DNA of 61,265 nt from Bacteroidaceae bacterium (GCA_017546785.1 JAFYRW010000010.1:1-61265), one strand, 5' to 3'. Shown: positions 19,022 to 27,915, counted from the stretch's first letter. The notes: generated by a model from the letters alone, not told the origin. Numbers and translations are program-made.

Positions 19022-19927
19022 ATGTTTGGACGTAGAATTGTTTTAATCGCTGCGGCATTCTCCCTGATGATGCTCTGCCTATCGTGTGAGAGTGAGATTA
19101 CCCATAAGGGTAAGACTCCTCTTGTGAGTGTCGATAAGGAGTTCCTGTATAAAGAGGATGTAGACCAGCTATTCTCTACCAATCGTCCGGCAATGGACAG
19201 CGTTGCCTTTGTCAATAAGTATGTGACCCATTGGCTCGAGGATATTCTTCTCTACAGAATGGCGCGCCGCAATGTGGCCGATTCAAAAGAAATTGAGCGT
19301 CTGGTCGATAATTACAGAAAGGCTCTTTTCTTGAATATCTATCAGAAGAGACTTGTCGAGCAGCAACTGGTACGCGAGATTACCGAGGAGGAGATAGCAG
19401 CTTTCTACGAACAGAACAAAGAGATGTTTGTGGTAGAAGAGCCTTTGATTCAGGGATTGTATCTAAAGGTGTCAAAGAGAGCGCCCAAACTCTCATTGGT
19501 GCGCAAATGGTATAAGTGCAATAAGGAGAGCGACGCCGAGGAACTCGAGAAATACAGCTTTACCAATGCTATTGTATACGAATACTTTATGGATACGTGG
19601 CGTCCCTTGTCGGAACTTGCGGCAAAGATGCCTATAACAGCATCGGACCTTTTGGCGCGTCTTAAGAAGGACGAATGCATAGAGTTCAGCGACAGTGCCT
19701 ATATATACTTTGTGAACTCATCGATGCTTATACGCAAGGGAGAGCAACTGCCTTTGGATCTTGCATCGGCCGAGATTAGTGAACTGTTGATAAATTCATT
19801 GAAGGCCGACTTTATAAAAGAGGTTCAGAAAAGTCTGTATGATGAGGCTCTTATGTCGGGTGAGATAAAATTCTACGATGATGAGCAGTCTCAGAAATTG
19901 AGACGGATATTGAGAAGCGGTGAATAA
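19022..19927 (+). CDS. Lipoprotein, probable SurA/PpiC-related chaperone
   Basis: About 302 residues, starting at the ATG at 19022; an in-frame TTG at 18992 would place a non-signal segment before the leader. The N-terminus (MFGRRIVLIAAAFSLMMLCL then SC) is a lipoprotein signal peptide with the lipidated Cys around residue 22. Helical, charged sequence follows that looks like a SurA N-terminal chaperone domain (KTPLVSVDKEFLYKEDVD ... YQKRLVEQQLVREITEEEI). No full parvulin domain is visible, so it may be a chaperone without isomerase activity. It is tightly placed between the two other chaperone genes (26 bases after the first, 14 before surA). Confidence 0.75.
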   Translation: MFGRRIVLIAAAFSLMMLCLSCESEITHKGKTPLVSVDKEFLYKEDVDQLFSTNRPAMDSVAFVNKYVTHWLEDILLYRMARRNVADSKEIERLVDNYRKALFLNIYQKRLVEQQLVREITEEEIAAFYEQNKEMFVVEEPLIQGLYLKVSKRAPKLSLVRKWYKCNKESDAEELEKYSFTNAIVYEYFMDTWRPLSELAAKMPITASDLLARLKKDECIEFSDSAYIYFVNSSMLIRKGEQLPLDLASAEISELLINSLKADFIKEVQKSLYDEALMSGEIKFYDDEQSQKLRRILRSGE

Positions 19928-19941
19928 TAAAAGTGAGTAAA

Positions 19942-21300
19942 ATGAAAAGATTCATTCTTGGAACCATATGCGCGGTGGCACTCTTTACAGCCACTTTTGC
20001 GCAGGATAACATAATAGACCGTGTGGAGTGGGTTGTCGGCGATAAGGCAATATTGCGCTCCGACATTGAGGAGGCCATACAATATTGGTTGAGCAACGAC
20101 CGCAAATTCGAGAGCGACCCTTACTGTGTCGTTGGCGAGGACCTTGCCGTGCAGCAACTCTTCCTTCATCAGGCGGCGCTCGACAGCGTTGTTGTGGACG
20201 AGACACAGATAATGCGTATGGTCGATCGTCAGATGGATGTTCTTGTACAGCGTATAGGCTCTATGGAAAAGGCCGAGGAGTATCTTAAAATGTCATCGAG
20301 CCAGATTCGTGAAATGTATCGCGAACAGATATACAATATGAACACGATGAGTAAGATGAAGGATAAGATTGTCGGAGAGATTAAGGTTACTCCCTCTCTT
20401 GTGCGTCGTTTCTACGAGTCACTCTCTCAGGATAGTATCCCTTACGTTCCTGCACAGGTAGAGGTTCAGATTCTTACTCTTGAACCGGAGCTCGATCGCG
20501 AAGAGGTTGAGCGCGTTAAGAGCGACCTTCGCGAATATACCGAGAGAATAAATAATGGTGAGACTTCTTTCTCGACAATGGCGATTCTATATTCGCAGGA
20601 CCCGGGCTCGGCGCGTCTCGGAGGAGAGCTCGGCTTTACCGGCCGCAGCCATTTTGCACCCGAATTTGCGAATGTGGCATTCAACCTTACCGACCCTAAC
20701 AAGGTATCGAAGATTGTGGAGACAGAGTATGGATTCCACATTATACAGCTTATAGAGAAGCGTGGCGACAAGGTTAATGTGCGTCACATTCTGCGTGTGC
20801 CGCGTTTGTCTAACAAGAATATCAAGGATAACCTTGTTAAATTGGACTCAATAGCTAGCGATATTAAAAACGACCTTTTTTCGTTCGAGGAGGCTGTGTT
20901 GCATCTGTCCGACGACAAGGATACTCGCAATAATTATGGTATAATGTTCAACAAGATGACAAGCTCGCCCCGATTCGAAATGCAGGAGCTTCCGGTAGAT
21001 GTTGCCCGCGTTGTCGATGAACTTGAAGAGGGAGAGATTTCTTCGCCCTTTACAATGCGTCTCGACAATGGAAAAACTGTTTGTGCCATCGTTAAGCTAA
21101 AGTCAAAGGTCGATGGTCACAAGGCTACTCCAAAGGATGACTACGACACTCTAAAGGAACTTTACAAAAGCGTAAAGAGCGAGGAAAAGGTGCAGCTGTG
21201 GATAGAGAACAAGCAAAAGACAACATACGTCCGCATAAACAAGGACAGCCGCGATTGTAAGTTCCTCTACCCCGGATGGGTGTTCTACGAAGATAAATGA
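19942..21300 (+). CDS. surA: SurA-like periplasmic chaperone/isomerase
   Basis: SurA escorts outer-membrane proteins across the periplasm. This protein has 452 residues from the ATG at 19942; a GTG at 19933 in the same frame is a less likely start. A signal peptide (MKRFILGTICAVALFTATFA) is followed by the SurA N-terminal motif IIDRVEWVVGDKAILRSDIE. Two parvulin domains follow: the first around 175-275 (VEVQILTLEPELDR ... TEYGFHIIQLIEKRG) and a second, less conserved one up to about 380. Domain order and length match SurA. The gene is followed after 9 bases by the OstA-like gene. Confidence 0.9.
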   Translation: MKRFILGTICAVALFTATFAQDNIIDRVEWVVGDKAILRSDIEEAIQYWLSNDRKFESDPYCVVGEDLAVQQLFLHQAALDSVVVDETQIMRMVDRQMDVLVQRIGSMEKAEEYLKMSSSQIREMYREQIYNMNTMSKMKDKIVGEIKVTPSLVRRFYESLSQDSIPYVPAQVEVQILTLEPELDREEVERVKSDLREYTERINNGETSFSTMAILYSQDPGSARLGGELGFTGRSHFAPEFANVAFNLTDPNKVSKIVETEYGFHIIQLIEKRGDKVNVRHILRVPRLSNKNIKDNLVKLDSIASDIKNDLFSFEEAVLHLSDDKDTRNNYGIMFNKMTSSPRFEMQELPVDVARVVDELEEGEISSPFTMRLDNGKTVCAIVKLKSKVDGHKATPKDDYDTLKELYKSVKSEEKVQLWIENKQKTTYVRINKDSRDCKFLYPGWVFYEDK

Positions 21301-21309
21301 TAGAATGCT

Positions 21310-22956
21310 ATGCGTCGTGCGGTAATAACACTGATTCTTGCATTTTCTCTGTTGCCTATATTCTCTCAGGTGGCAGAGGAGGTTGCTGTGGGCGTCTCCG
21401 ACAAGGATACGGCAATAGTAACAAAGAGAACATACGTCTATCTGCTGCACGCCAATATAACAAAATTCGATAAGGAACTTAATCCCGATGCTCACGTCCT
21501 TGTCGGCGACATTGTATTCCGTCGCGACAGTATGTATATGTATTGCGACAGCGCCTATTTCTTTACAAAGAAAAATTCCTTGCAGGCCTTTGGCAATGTG
21601 AGAATGGAGCAGGGCGATACTCTGTTCCTCTATGGCGATTATCTCGACTATAATGGCGATACCAATATGGCAAAGGTACGCAATAATGTGCGTCTCGAAG
21701 ATAAAACGTCGGTATTAGAGACCGATAGTCTTAACTACAACAGAAACACCAATCTTGCGTACTATTTCAACGGAGGAACATTGTACGACGACAACAGCAC
21801 TCTCGACTCCAATTGGGGCGAATATGATGTCACTACAAAATTGGCAGTGTTCAAGGACGCAGTCTATCTGCAGAATCCGCAGTTTACATTGGAGTCCGAT
21901 ACTTTGCAGTATAACACTGTAACCAATGTCTCAAAGATTGTTGGTCCTACCGAAATTGTAAATGGCGACAATACAATATATTCTGAATTAGGATATTACA
22001 ATACAAACAACAGGCAGGCAATATTGCTCGATAGGTCGGTTGTTATGAACAACAACAAGGAGCTTACCGGCGATTCGCTCTTTTACGATGCTAACGGCGG
22101 ATACAGCAAGGCTTATGGCAATGTACTGTATCGCGATACTGTCGGCCGCAATATGCTCGAGGGAAATTACGCCTATTACAATGAATTGCTCGATTCGGCT
22201 TATGTGACCGACAGGGCAATGGCTCTCGACTATTCTCAGGGCGACTCGTTGTATATACACGCCGACACTCTTTGGGCCGTTACAAGAAACATAGACACCG
22301 ACTCAATATACAGGCTGGTGAAGGGCTACAATAGGGTGCGCGCCTTCCGTCGCGATCTTCAGGCAGTGTGCGACTCTCTTATATACGACTCGCGTGACTC
22401 CTGTATGACAATGTACAAAGACCCTATATTGTGGAACGAGGGTCAGCAACTGCTAGGCGAGGAGGTGAAAATTTATATGGATTCGGCCTCTATCGATTGG
22501 GTACATATAATAAATCAGGCACTTTATGTCGATAAGCTCGACTCTACCAACTATAATCAGATAAAGGGGCAGGAGATGAAATTCCTATTCAAGGATAAAC
22601 TGCTCGATGAGATGCAGGTAGTAGGCAGTGTCGAGGTTGTCTATTATGTTATAGACAGCGATAGTCTCTATATTGGCGTAAACACTACAACGTCGGGCAG
22701 GCTATCGGCATTTGTCAAGGATAATGCAGTCTACAAGATTGTTGTTCCTTCAAAGTCGAACGGAGTATTCTATCCGTTGGACCAGATTCCTCAAGAGAAG
22801 CGCTTCTTGTCCAATTTTGCCTGGTTCGACTATGTGCGTCCGCTCTCTAAATACGACATTTTCCTGTGGCGAGGAAAGAGAGGCGAGCAGCAGCTAAAGA
22901 AGAGTGTGCGTAAGAATATACCGCTACCCACTCTCGAAAAATTTAAGAATAAGTAA
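21310..22956 (+). CDS. OstA-like protein (LptA/LptD N-domain type)
   Basis: This 548-residue exported protein (signal peptide MRRAVITLILAFSLLPIFS) consists of repeated short beta-strand units such as GDTLFLYGDYLDYNGD, LETDSLNYNRNTNLAYY and LESDTLQYNTVTN. They are characteristic of the OstA/LptA beta-jellyroll that carries LPS across the periplasm. There is no C-terminal 26-strand barrel, so it is not a full LptD. In Bacteroidales a protein of this type is usually annotated as OstA-like. A role in the LPS bridge, working with LptB encoded at 9285, is likely but inferred. Confidence 0.85.
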   Translation: MRRAVITLILAFSLLPIFSQVAEEVAVGVSDKDTAIVTKRTYVYLLHANITKFDKELNPDAHVLVGDIVFRRDSMYMYCDSAYFFTKKNSLQAFGNVRMEQGDTLFLYGDYLDYNGDTNMAKVRNNVRLEDKTSVLETDSLNYNRNTNLAYYFNGGTLYDDNSTLDSNWGEYDVTTKLAVFKDAVYLQNPQFTLESDTLQYNTVTNVSKIVGPTEIVNGDNTIYSELGYYNTNNRQAILLDRSVVMNNNKELTGDSLFYDANGGYSKAYGNVLYRDTVGRNMLEGNYAYYNELLDSAYVTDRAMALDYSQGDSLYIHADTLWAVTRNIDTDSIYRLVKGYNRVRAFRRDLQAVCDSLIYDSRDSCMTMYKDPILWNEGQQLLGEEVKIYMDSASIDWVHIINQALYVDKLDSTNYNQIKGQEMKFLFKDKLLDEMQVVGSVEVVYYVIDSDSLYIGVNTTTSGRLSAFVKDNAVYKIVVPSKSNGVFYPLDQIPQEKRFLSNFAWFDYVRPLSKYDIFLWRGKRGEQQLKKSVRKNIPLPTLEKFKNK

Positions 22957-22967
22957 ATACATTTTCA

Positions 22968-23264
22968 ATGGGATATTTCAGTATGCCTTCTCCTAAAAAG
23001 TTCAACCACAAATATATTTATGTGAATGAGCGCAAGGAGAAACTCGATAAAATAGTGAATAATGCTAAGCGCGATCTTGGAATGTTGCCTCCCGAGGAGA
23101 AAAGCTACGAAGATAGAATTCGAGGCTCCTTTGCTGGCGAAGAATCGCATCTTAAACGATACAAAGAGGAGGGACCGCGTTTCTCTTCCAAATCCTTGAT
23201 AATAGCTATTATTGTATGCCTTTTTGTCCTTCATTATCTGGTAACAGGCCGTTGGACATTCTAA
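22968..23264 (+). CDS. Small membrane protein of unknown function
   Basis: A 98-residue protein that I do not recognise by name. The first 70 residues are highly charged and Lys/Glu-rich (NERKEKLDKIVNNAKRDLGM), with no Cys. A single hydrophobic segment near 77-90 (SLIIAIIVCLFVLHYLV) is close to the C-terminus, so it is probably a tail-anchored inner-membrane protein. It is 11 bases after the OstA-like gene and 9 before mutL, so the reading frame is preserved in a packed operon. The possible start at Met6 (MPSPKKF) cannot be distinguished from the one used here. Confidence 0.75.
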   Translation: MGYFSMPSPKKFNHKYIYVNERKEKLDKIVNNAKRDLGMLPPEEKSYEDRIRGSFAGEESHLKRYKEEGPRFSSKSLIIAIIVCLFVLHYLVTGRWTF

Positions 23265-23273
23265 TTTGTAATT

Positions 23274-25118
23274 ATGCAGGATATTATACATTTATTACCC
23301 GATGCTGTAGCCAACCAGATAGCAGCCGGAGAGGTGGTACAGCGCCCCGCTTCGGTTGTAAAGGAGCTTATGGAGAATTCCGTCGATGCGGGAGCCACCA
23401 AAGTTCAGGTTATTGTCATCGAGGGTGGACGTACACTCATTCAGGTAGTCGATAATGGCTCGGGAATGTCCGAGACTGATGCGAGACTCTCTTTTGAGCG
23501 TCACGCAACATCAAAGATAAAATGTGCCGACGACCTTTTTGCCCTCTCTACAATGGGATTCCGCGGCGAGGCTCTTGCCTCTATCGTGGCTGTCTCACAG
23601 GTAGAGCTTTGCACCCGTCGAGCGTGTGACGAATTAGGTACACGCCTCTCTTTCGACGGCTCGCAGCTGAGCGAGCAGGAGCCTATTGCCTGCGACGCAG
23701 GAAGCAATTTCAAGGTGAAGAACCTCTTCTTCAATATTCCTGCCCGCCGTAAATTTCTAAAGTCGGTGCAGACGGAATTCAATAACATTGTGACGGAATT
23801 CGAGAGGGTAGCGCTGGCGCATTGCGACGTTGAGTTCTCTCTGCGTCACAACGACAATGATATAGTGGTGCTTCCGGCATCCTCTTTCCGCAAACGAATA
23901 TTGAACCTTTTTGGAAAAAAAGTGAATTCGCAGTTGCTCGAGGTAGAGATTGAAAGCTCGCTCATAAGCATCAAAGGCTTTGTGGGTACTCCCGAGAGCT
24001 CACGCAAGAAAGGTGCCTTGCAGTATCTTTTTGTGAATGGCCGCTATATGCGTCACCCCTATTTCGCAAAGGCTGTATCGGAGGCCTATTCTGAACTTAT
24101 CCCGGCAGGAGAGCAGGTGCCCTTCTTCTTGAATTTTACGGTCGATCCGTCGCGTATCGACGTAAATATTCACCCCACAAAAACCGAGATTAAATTTGAG
24201 GATGAACCGGGATTATGGAAGATAATTGCAGCCGCAGTGCGCGAGTCTCTCGGCCGATTCAACGCCTCGCCCGGCCTCGATTTTGACACAGAAGGAATGC
24301 CCGATATTCCTGTACTCGACTTTTCCGACTCCGACCGAGGAACGGTTACCGCACCAAAGTTGAGCTATAATCCATCGTATAATCCTTTTAAAAGAAACGC
24401 GCCCGAATATCGCGAGGCTGCCAATTGGGAGGTGCTCTACGATGTTCCCTCTACGAAAAGTGTGGAGCCTGCCATAGAGAGCGACTTTTTCTCGGCAATA
24501 GATGAACAGCCGGTGGCCGACAGCGCCCCCTCTTCGTTGGATACTGCCGAGGAGTATCAGCCTATTGCGCAATATAAGGGAGAATATATCCTTGTGCCCA
24601 CCGACAAGGGACTTATGTTTGTGCATCAGCGTCGTGCGCATATAAGAGTGCTGTTCGAAAAATATATAAAGCAGATGGGTGGACAGCGTGGCAATATTCA
24701 GGGACTGCTCTTCCCCGAACGTCTGGAATTTACAGTGAACGAGAGTGTTGTGCTCGATTCTCTCTCCGACGAGCTTGCGGCGTTGGGCTTTGACCTATCG
24801 TTGTTGGGTGGAGGAAGCTATGCTCTGCAGGGTGTTCCTGTAGGACTCGATGGCCTTGAGCCTGCCGCTCTTTTGAACGATATTGTACATTCGGTATTAG
24901 AACAAACGACTCCCGTCAAAGAGAAAATACACGAGCGTGTAGCCCTTTCTATGGCAAAGAAGGTTGCTATTGTGTCGGGGCAGGTTCTCTCGCTCGAGGA
25001 GATGACCTCTCTTGTTGAGCAGCTGTTCCGCACCTCTCAGCCGGCGCGTACACCCGACGGCAAGAGCATTGTGTCGGTTGTCTCGGATAATGAGATTGGC
25101 AGAGGCTTTATACGTTAA
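23274..25118 (+). CDS. mutL: DNA mismatch repair protein MutL
   Basis: MutL couples mismatch recognition by MutS to strand excision. It has 614 residues. The GHKL ATPase shows the N-box VVKELMENSVDAGA near residue 27, DNGSGM near 62 and GFRGEAL near 97. The C-terminal domain begins about 430. The position of the usual DQHAxxE endonuclease motif reads HQRRAH at residues 451-456, so key acidic residues of the nuclease site are not visible there. The gene is the last in the chaperone/OstA cluster. Function in repair is highly likely. Confidence 0.96.
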   Translation: MQDIIHLLPDAVANQIAAGEVVQRPASVVKELMENSVDAGATKVQVIVIEGGRTLIQVVDNGSGMSETDARLSFERHATSKIKCADDLFALSTMGFRGEALASIVAVSQVELCTRRACDELGTRLSFDGSQLSEQEPIACDAGSNFKVKNLFFNIPARRKFLKSVQTEFNNIVTEFERVALAHCDVEFSLRHNDNDIVVLPASSFRKRILNLFGKKVNSQLLEVEIESSLISIKGFVGTPESSRKKGALQYLFVNGRYMRHPYFAKAVSEAYSELIPAGEQVPFFLNFTVDPSRIDVNIHPTKTEIKFEDEPGLWKIIAAAVRESLGRFNASPGLDFDTEGMPDIPVLDFSDSDRGTVTAPKLSYNPSYNPFKRNAPEYREAANWEVLYDVPSTKSVEPAIESDFFSAIDEQPVADSAPSSLDTAEEYQPIAQYKGEYILVPTDKGLMFVHQRRAHIRVLFEKYIKQMGGQRGNIQGLLFPERLEFTVNESVVLDSLSDELAALGFDLSLLGGGSYALQGVPVGLDGLEPAALLNDIVHSVLEQTTPVKEKIHERVALSMAKKVAIVSGQVLSLEEMTSLVEQLFRTSQPARTPDGKSIVSVVSDNEIGRGFIR

Positions 25119-25343
25119 TAGATAATTTGTAGTGCTAAATATTTTGCTGCAGTTAAAATAAGTTAATTTTAAAACCCTATAGCCGTGGCATTTATATTTG
25201 CTTTATAAAAAATACCTAAATTTGCAGCGCTAATTATGTGGTTTATCGCATTTTGCGTAAATGCTCTCACTGTGGCAGAACATTTTTAAAATAAAGATGT
25301 TTTACATAGAGAGTTACTTGAAGTAATATTTTTTTGATGTCTA
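25119..25343 (+). other. Intergenic region and leader before the OmpA-family gene
   Basis: Contains the OmpA-family promoter (25197-25224) and an A/T-rich leader of roughly 110 nt. AT-rich inverted repeats are present, including TTAAAAT/AATTTTAA (25152-25171) and AACAT/ATGTT near 25280-25300. No ORF and no clear mutL terminator are seen. Confidence 0.5.
25197..25224 (+). promoter_or_regulatory. Promoter of the OmpA-family gene
   Basis: TTTG at 25197-25200 and TAAATTTG at 25217-25224 are 20 bases apart, ideal spacing. The predicted start near 25231 gives an unusually long leader. Confidence 0.7.
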
Positions 25344-26507
25344 ATGAATATTGGTATGAAAAGATTTATGATTTCACTGGCAATTGCCGGTATTGCAATG
25401 GTTTCCTTTGCGCAGGAGACAGTAAGCGAGGTCGTAGTTCCTACTAAGAAGCACAGCGTAATGACCAATGGTTTCTGGGACAATTGGTTCATCAGTGTCA
25501 ATGGTGGTATAAACATCTACAATGGCGTTGTTACAGGAGGCGAGAGTCCTTTTCAGCATTTGACTCCCTCTATCACTGCTTATTTTGGTAAATGGCATAC
25601 TCCCGGTTACGGTTGGAGAGTTGTGTATAATGGTTGGTCCATCAAAGCATTAAAAGGCGAGAATTCAAATTCCTTTATGAATTTTCACGTAGACGGAATG
25701 ATGAACCTCAATAATCTGTTCGGTGGCTATAATCCTGAGCGTGTATGGAATATCATTCCCTACATTGGTGTAGGTTGGGCCGGTACAACAGTTGTCGAGG
25801 GCAGTAATTTCTATCACGGTTCTTTGTCGGCAAACTATGGTCTGTTGAATACTTTCCGCTTGACAGACAATTGGGCCATCAATCTCGAGGCTTCCGGTGC
25901 TTTCTTCCGCAACGGCTTTGCCGGTCATCCCGGACATCAGGGCCACGATATGATGTGGGGTCTTACAGCCGGTATTACCTATAAGTTCAACAATGCAACG
26001 TGGGAGAATACCCCTGACATTGACGCCATTATGGCTATGAATGCGGCTGTTCTTGCCGAGCTTAACGCTCAGTTGCAGGCAAAGGAGAGCGAGAATGCGC
26101 AGCTTAAGTCTCAGCTTGCGGCGGCAAAGGCTGCTTTGGCAAAGGCGCACGATAAGATCAATTATTTGGAGTCTGAGCCTCGATTCGTAGATGTTGCACA
26201 ATCGGTATTCTTCGGATTTAACTCTTCTAAGATTGCGTCAAAGAAAGAGATTATCAATTTGAAGTCTTTTGTCGATGCTGCCAACAAGGTTGGAGCCAAA
26301 CTCTCGGTTGTCGGTTATGCCGACAGCGCTACAGGTTCGTCGGTGTATAATCAGAAACTGTCGGAGCGTCGTGCGCAGGCTGTTGCTGCCGAACTTGTGA
26401 AATTAGGTGTTGCCGAGTCGCAGATTGTTGTTGAGGGCAAGGGTGGTGTTGCTGCCGAGAATCCTGCGAGTCTCAACCGTCGAGTGATAATCACTATTGT
26501 AAAGTAA
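25344..26507 (+). CDS. OmpA-family outer membrane protein
   Basis: This 387-residue protein combines an N-terminal signal peptide, an outer-membrane beta-barrel with aromatic-rich strands (about 40-215), an Ala/Lys/Glu coiled-coil linker at about 230-275, and a C-terminal OmpA peptidoglycan-binding domain. The latter is visible as VFFGFNSSKIASKKE, then NQKLSERRAQAVAAEL near 335 and NRRVIITI at the end. It anchors the outer membrane to the cell wall. Translation could start at 25344 or at Met5 (25356, MKRFMISLAIAG); the second gives a more regular signal peptide. It is monocistronic and bounded by its own promoter and a very strong terminator. Confidence 0.93.
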   Translation: MNIGMKRFMISLAIAGIAMVSFAQETVSEVVVPTKKHSVMTNGFWDNWFISVNGGINIYNGVVTGGESPFQHLTPSITAYFGKWHTPGYGWRVVYNGWSIKALKGENSNSFMNFHVDGMMNLNNLFGGYNPERVWNIIPYIGVGWAGTTVVEGSNFYHGSLSANYGLLNTFRLTDNWAINLEASGAFFRNGFAGHPGHQGHDMMWGLTAGITYKFNNATWENTPDIDAIMAMNAAVLAELNAQLQAKESENAQLKSQLAAAKAALAKAHDKINYLESEPRFVDVAQSVFFGFNSSKIASKKEIINLKSFVDAANKVGAKLSVVGYADSATGSSVYNQKLSERRAQAVAAELVKLGVAESQIVVEGKGGVAAENPASLNRRVIITIVK

Positions 26508-26522
26508 TCCGAACAATAAGAT

Positions 26523-26562
26523 ACAAAAAATGTGGAGCAGTTTCCTGCTCCACATTTTTTGT
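26523..26562. terminator. Strong bidirectional terminator after the OmpA-family gene
   Basis: An 18-bp perfect stem (26523-26540 with 26545-26562) around a TTTC loop, with A-run and T-run flanks on both sides. It lies between convergent genes. Confidence 0.92.
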
Positions 26563-26598
26563 ATGTCTACCGGCATTATCGTCGGCGTATAATATAAC

Positions 26599-27408
26599 TT
26601 ATTTGCTATATCCTTTTGTGATAAACTCCTCGGCGGGCTTCAGTGCATCAAGCTTGCCGACGTCGATGAATTCCAGATTCTGCGCAACTACTCCGTATAT
26701 GGGGTGGTTTTTTGCTGCCCACATATAAAAGCTCATAATGGGAAAGCGTGTGCCTTTTGCATCGTCGCGGGGCAATCCTTTCTCATCGACATATTCGTCC
26801 ATAAGAGCAAGCACCCTGTCGCTTAAAATGTGTATTCCCGAGAATGCCAGCGCACGACATTTGTCGGGGGTAATTTCGGGCGATATTGTGTGATAATCCC
26901 CCGTGTCGGTGTTGTGCCATCCTACGAGACGCAGAGTCTCGGGCTCGAACAGAAGGAAGCGGCTGGTTTTTCTCTCGCTCACAAGCAGTGTGGCAAGCGA
27001 CTCCTCCTTTGCCTCTTTGGCGAACCACTCAATATCGCAGTTCGACAGAATATCGACATTGTGTATGAGGAATTGTCCGCACCCCTGCAGATAGTGTCGT
27101 GCGTGCAGTACAGCGCCTCCTGTCTCCAAAAGAAGCTCCTTTTCGTCGCTTATCTCAAAGAGCATCTTCTCTTTCTCTTTGTTGTTTGCGTCGGTTGTAA
27201 TCCACTGCTGCTCTTTTACCCACCCCTCTATTTTGTCGGCAAAATAGTGGATGTTCACAACCGCTTCGTTAATTCCCACCCTTTGCAGCTTGCGGGCAAT
27301 ATGCTCCAGCAGAGGCTTTCCGCACACCGGAACAAGAGCCTTGGGCAGTGTGTCGGTTATTGGTTTAAGGCGAGTGCCTAGTCCCGCCGCAAAAATCATT
27401 GCTTTCAT
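26599..27408 (-). CDS. Sugar-1-phosphate nucleotidyltransferase
   Basis: A 269-residue NTP_transferase protein that makes a nucleotide-activated sugar. I start it at the ATG at 27408 (MKAMIFAAGLGTR); an in-frame Met seven residues upstream is less likely. The signature AAGLGTRLKPITDTLPKALV is at 6-25, with the family pattern KPLLEH near 32 and HNVDILS near 117 (metal-binding Asp). The closest types are MurU/RmlA-like uridylyltransferases, but the sugar is unknown. The kinase gene that often accompanies it in the cell-wall recycling version is not adjacent here. It has its own promoter and ends near the shared terminator. Confidence 0.88.
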   Translation of the reverse strand: MKAMIFAAGLGTRLKPITDTLPKALVPVCGKPLLEHIARKLQRVGINEAVVNIHYFADKIEGWVKEQQWITTDANNKEKEKMLFEISDEKELLLETGGAVLHARHYLQGCGQFLIHNVDILSNCDIEWFAKEAKEESLATLLVSERKTSRFLLFEPETLRLVGWHNTDTGDYHTISPEITPDKCRALAFSGIHILSDRVLALMDEYVDEKGLPRDDAKGTRFPIMSFYMWAAKNHPIYGVVAQNLEFIDVGKLDALKPAEEFITKGYSK

Positions 27409-27426
27409 AATTTTGTAAAATGATAG

Positions 27427-27434
27427 CAAATATA
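27427..27434 (-). promoter_or_regulatory. Promoter of the nucleotidyltransferase gene
   Basis: On the minus strand this reads TATATTTG, 18 bases before the ATG at 27408, leaving a very short leader. Confidence 0.55.
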
Positions 27435-27552
27435 AGCATTAAAATTAGTCTGCGCAACTAATTTTACCCTGTCGTAGGGGATAAAAAACAATAAATATGC
27501 CATTAAATAAAAAATTATTTGCAAAAATGTTTGGTAGTTGAAAAAAATGGTG

Positions 27553-27560
27553 TACCTTTG
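27553..27560 (+). promoter_or_regulatory. Promoter of the tRNA-Val pair
   Basis: TACCTTTG lies 27 bases before the first tRNA-Val. A TTTG at 27530 is 23 bases upstream of it. Confidence 0.6.
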
Positions 27561-27587
27561 CATCGCATTTAAGGGTTGCAGCCTTTC

Positions 27588-27662
27588 GGGCGTTTAGCTC
27601 AGCTGGTTTAGAGCATCTGCCTTACAAGCAGAGGGTCGGCGGTTCGAATCCGTCAACGCCCA
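27588..27662 (+). tRNA. tRNA-Val (anticodon TAC), copy 1
   Basis: Cloverleaf: acceptor GGGCGTT/AACGCCC, anticodon stem TCTGC/GCAGA with loop CTTACAA (anticodon TAC at 27623-27625), and T-loop GGTTCGAATCC. The 3' CCA is not encoded. It is 75 nt long and identical to copy 2. Confidence 0.96.
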
Positions 27663-27716
27663 CGAAGGTTAAGTTAAGTAGATTTTTCTTTTATTGGTTG
27701 CATCCCGCGAATTTTC

Positions 27717-27791
27717 GGGCGTTTAGCTCAGCTGGTTTAGAGCATCTGCCTTACAAGCAGAGGGTCGGCGGTTCGAATCCGTCAACGCCCA
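27717..27791 (+). tRNA. tRNA-Val (anticodon TAC), copy 2
   Basis: Identical to copy 1 over 75 nt, 129 bases downstream of it (anticodon at 27752-27754). The bases upstream of both copies also share GGTTGCA and TTCGGG, which indicates a local duplication slightly longer than the tRNA itself. Confidence 0.96.
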
Positions 27792-27794
27792 CGG

Positions 27795-27821
27795 AACCTG
27801 TGCAAAGCACAGGTTTTTTTT
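27795..27821 (+). terminator. Terminator of the tRNA-Val transcript
   Basis: AACCTGTGC/GCACAGGTT, 9 bp with an AAA loop, followed by a run of Ts, 4 bases after copy 2. Confidence 0.9.
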
Positions 27822-27915
27822 GTCGCCATACGTCTGTTTAGGGAATAATTCGTTTATTATTATTTATTTTTAATAAACTTTATTCTCTTATCGGGTGTTT
27901 ATGGCTAAAAAGTGC

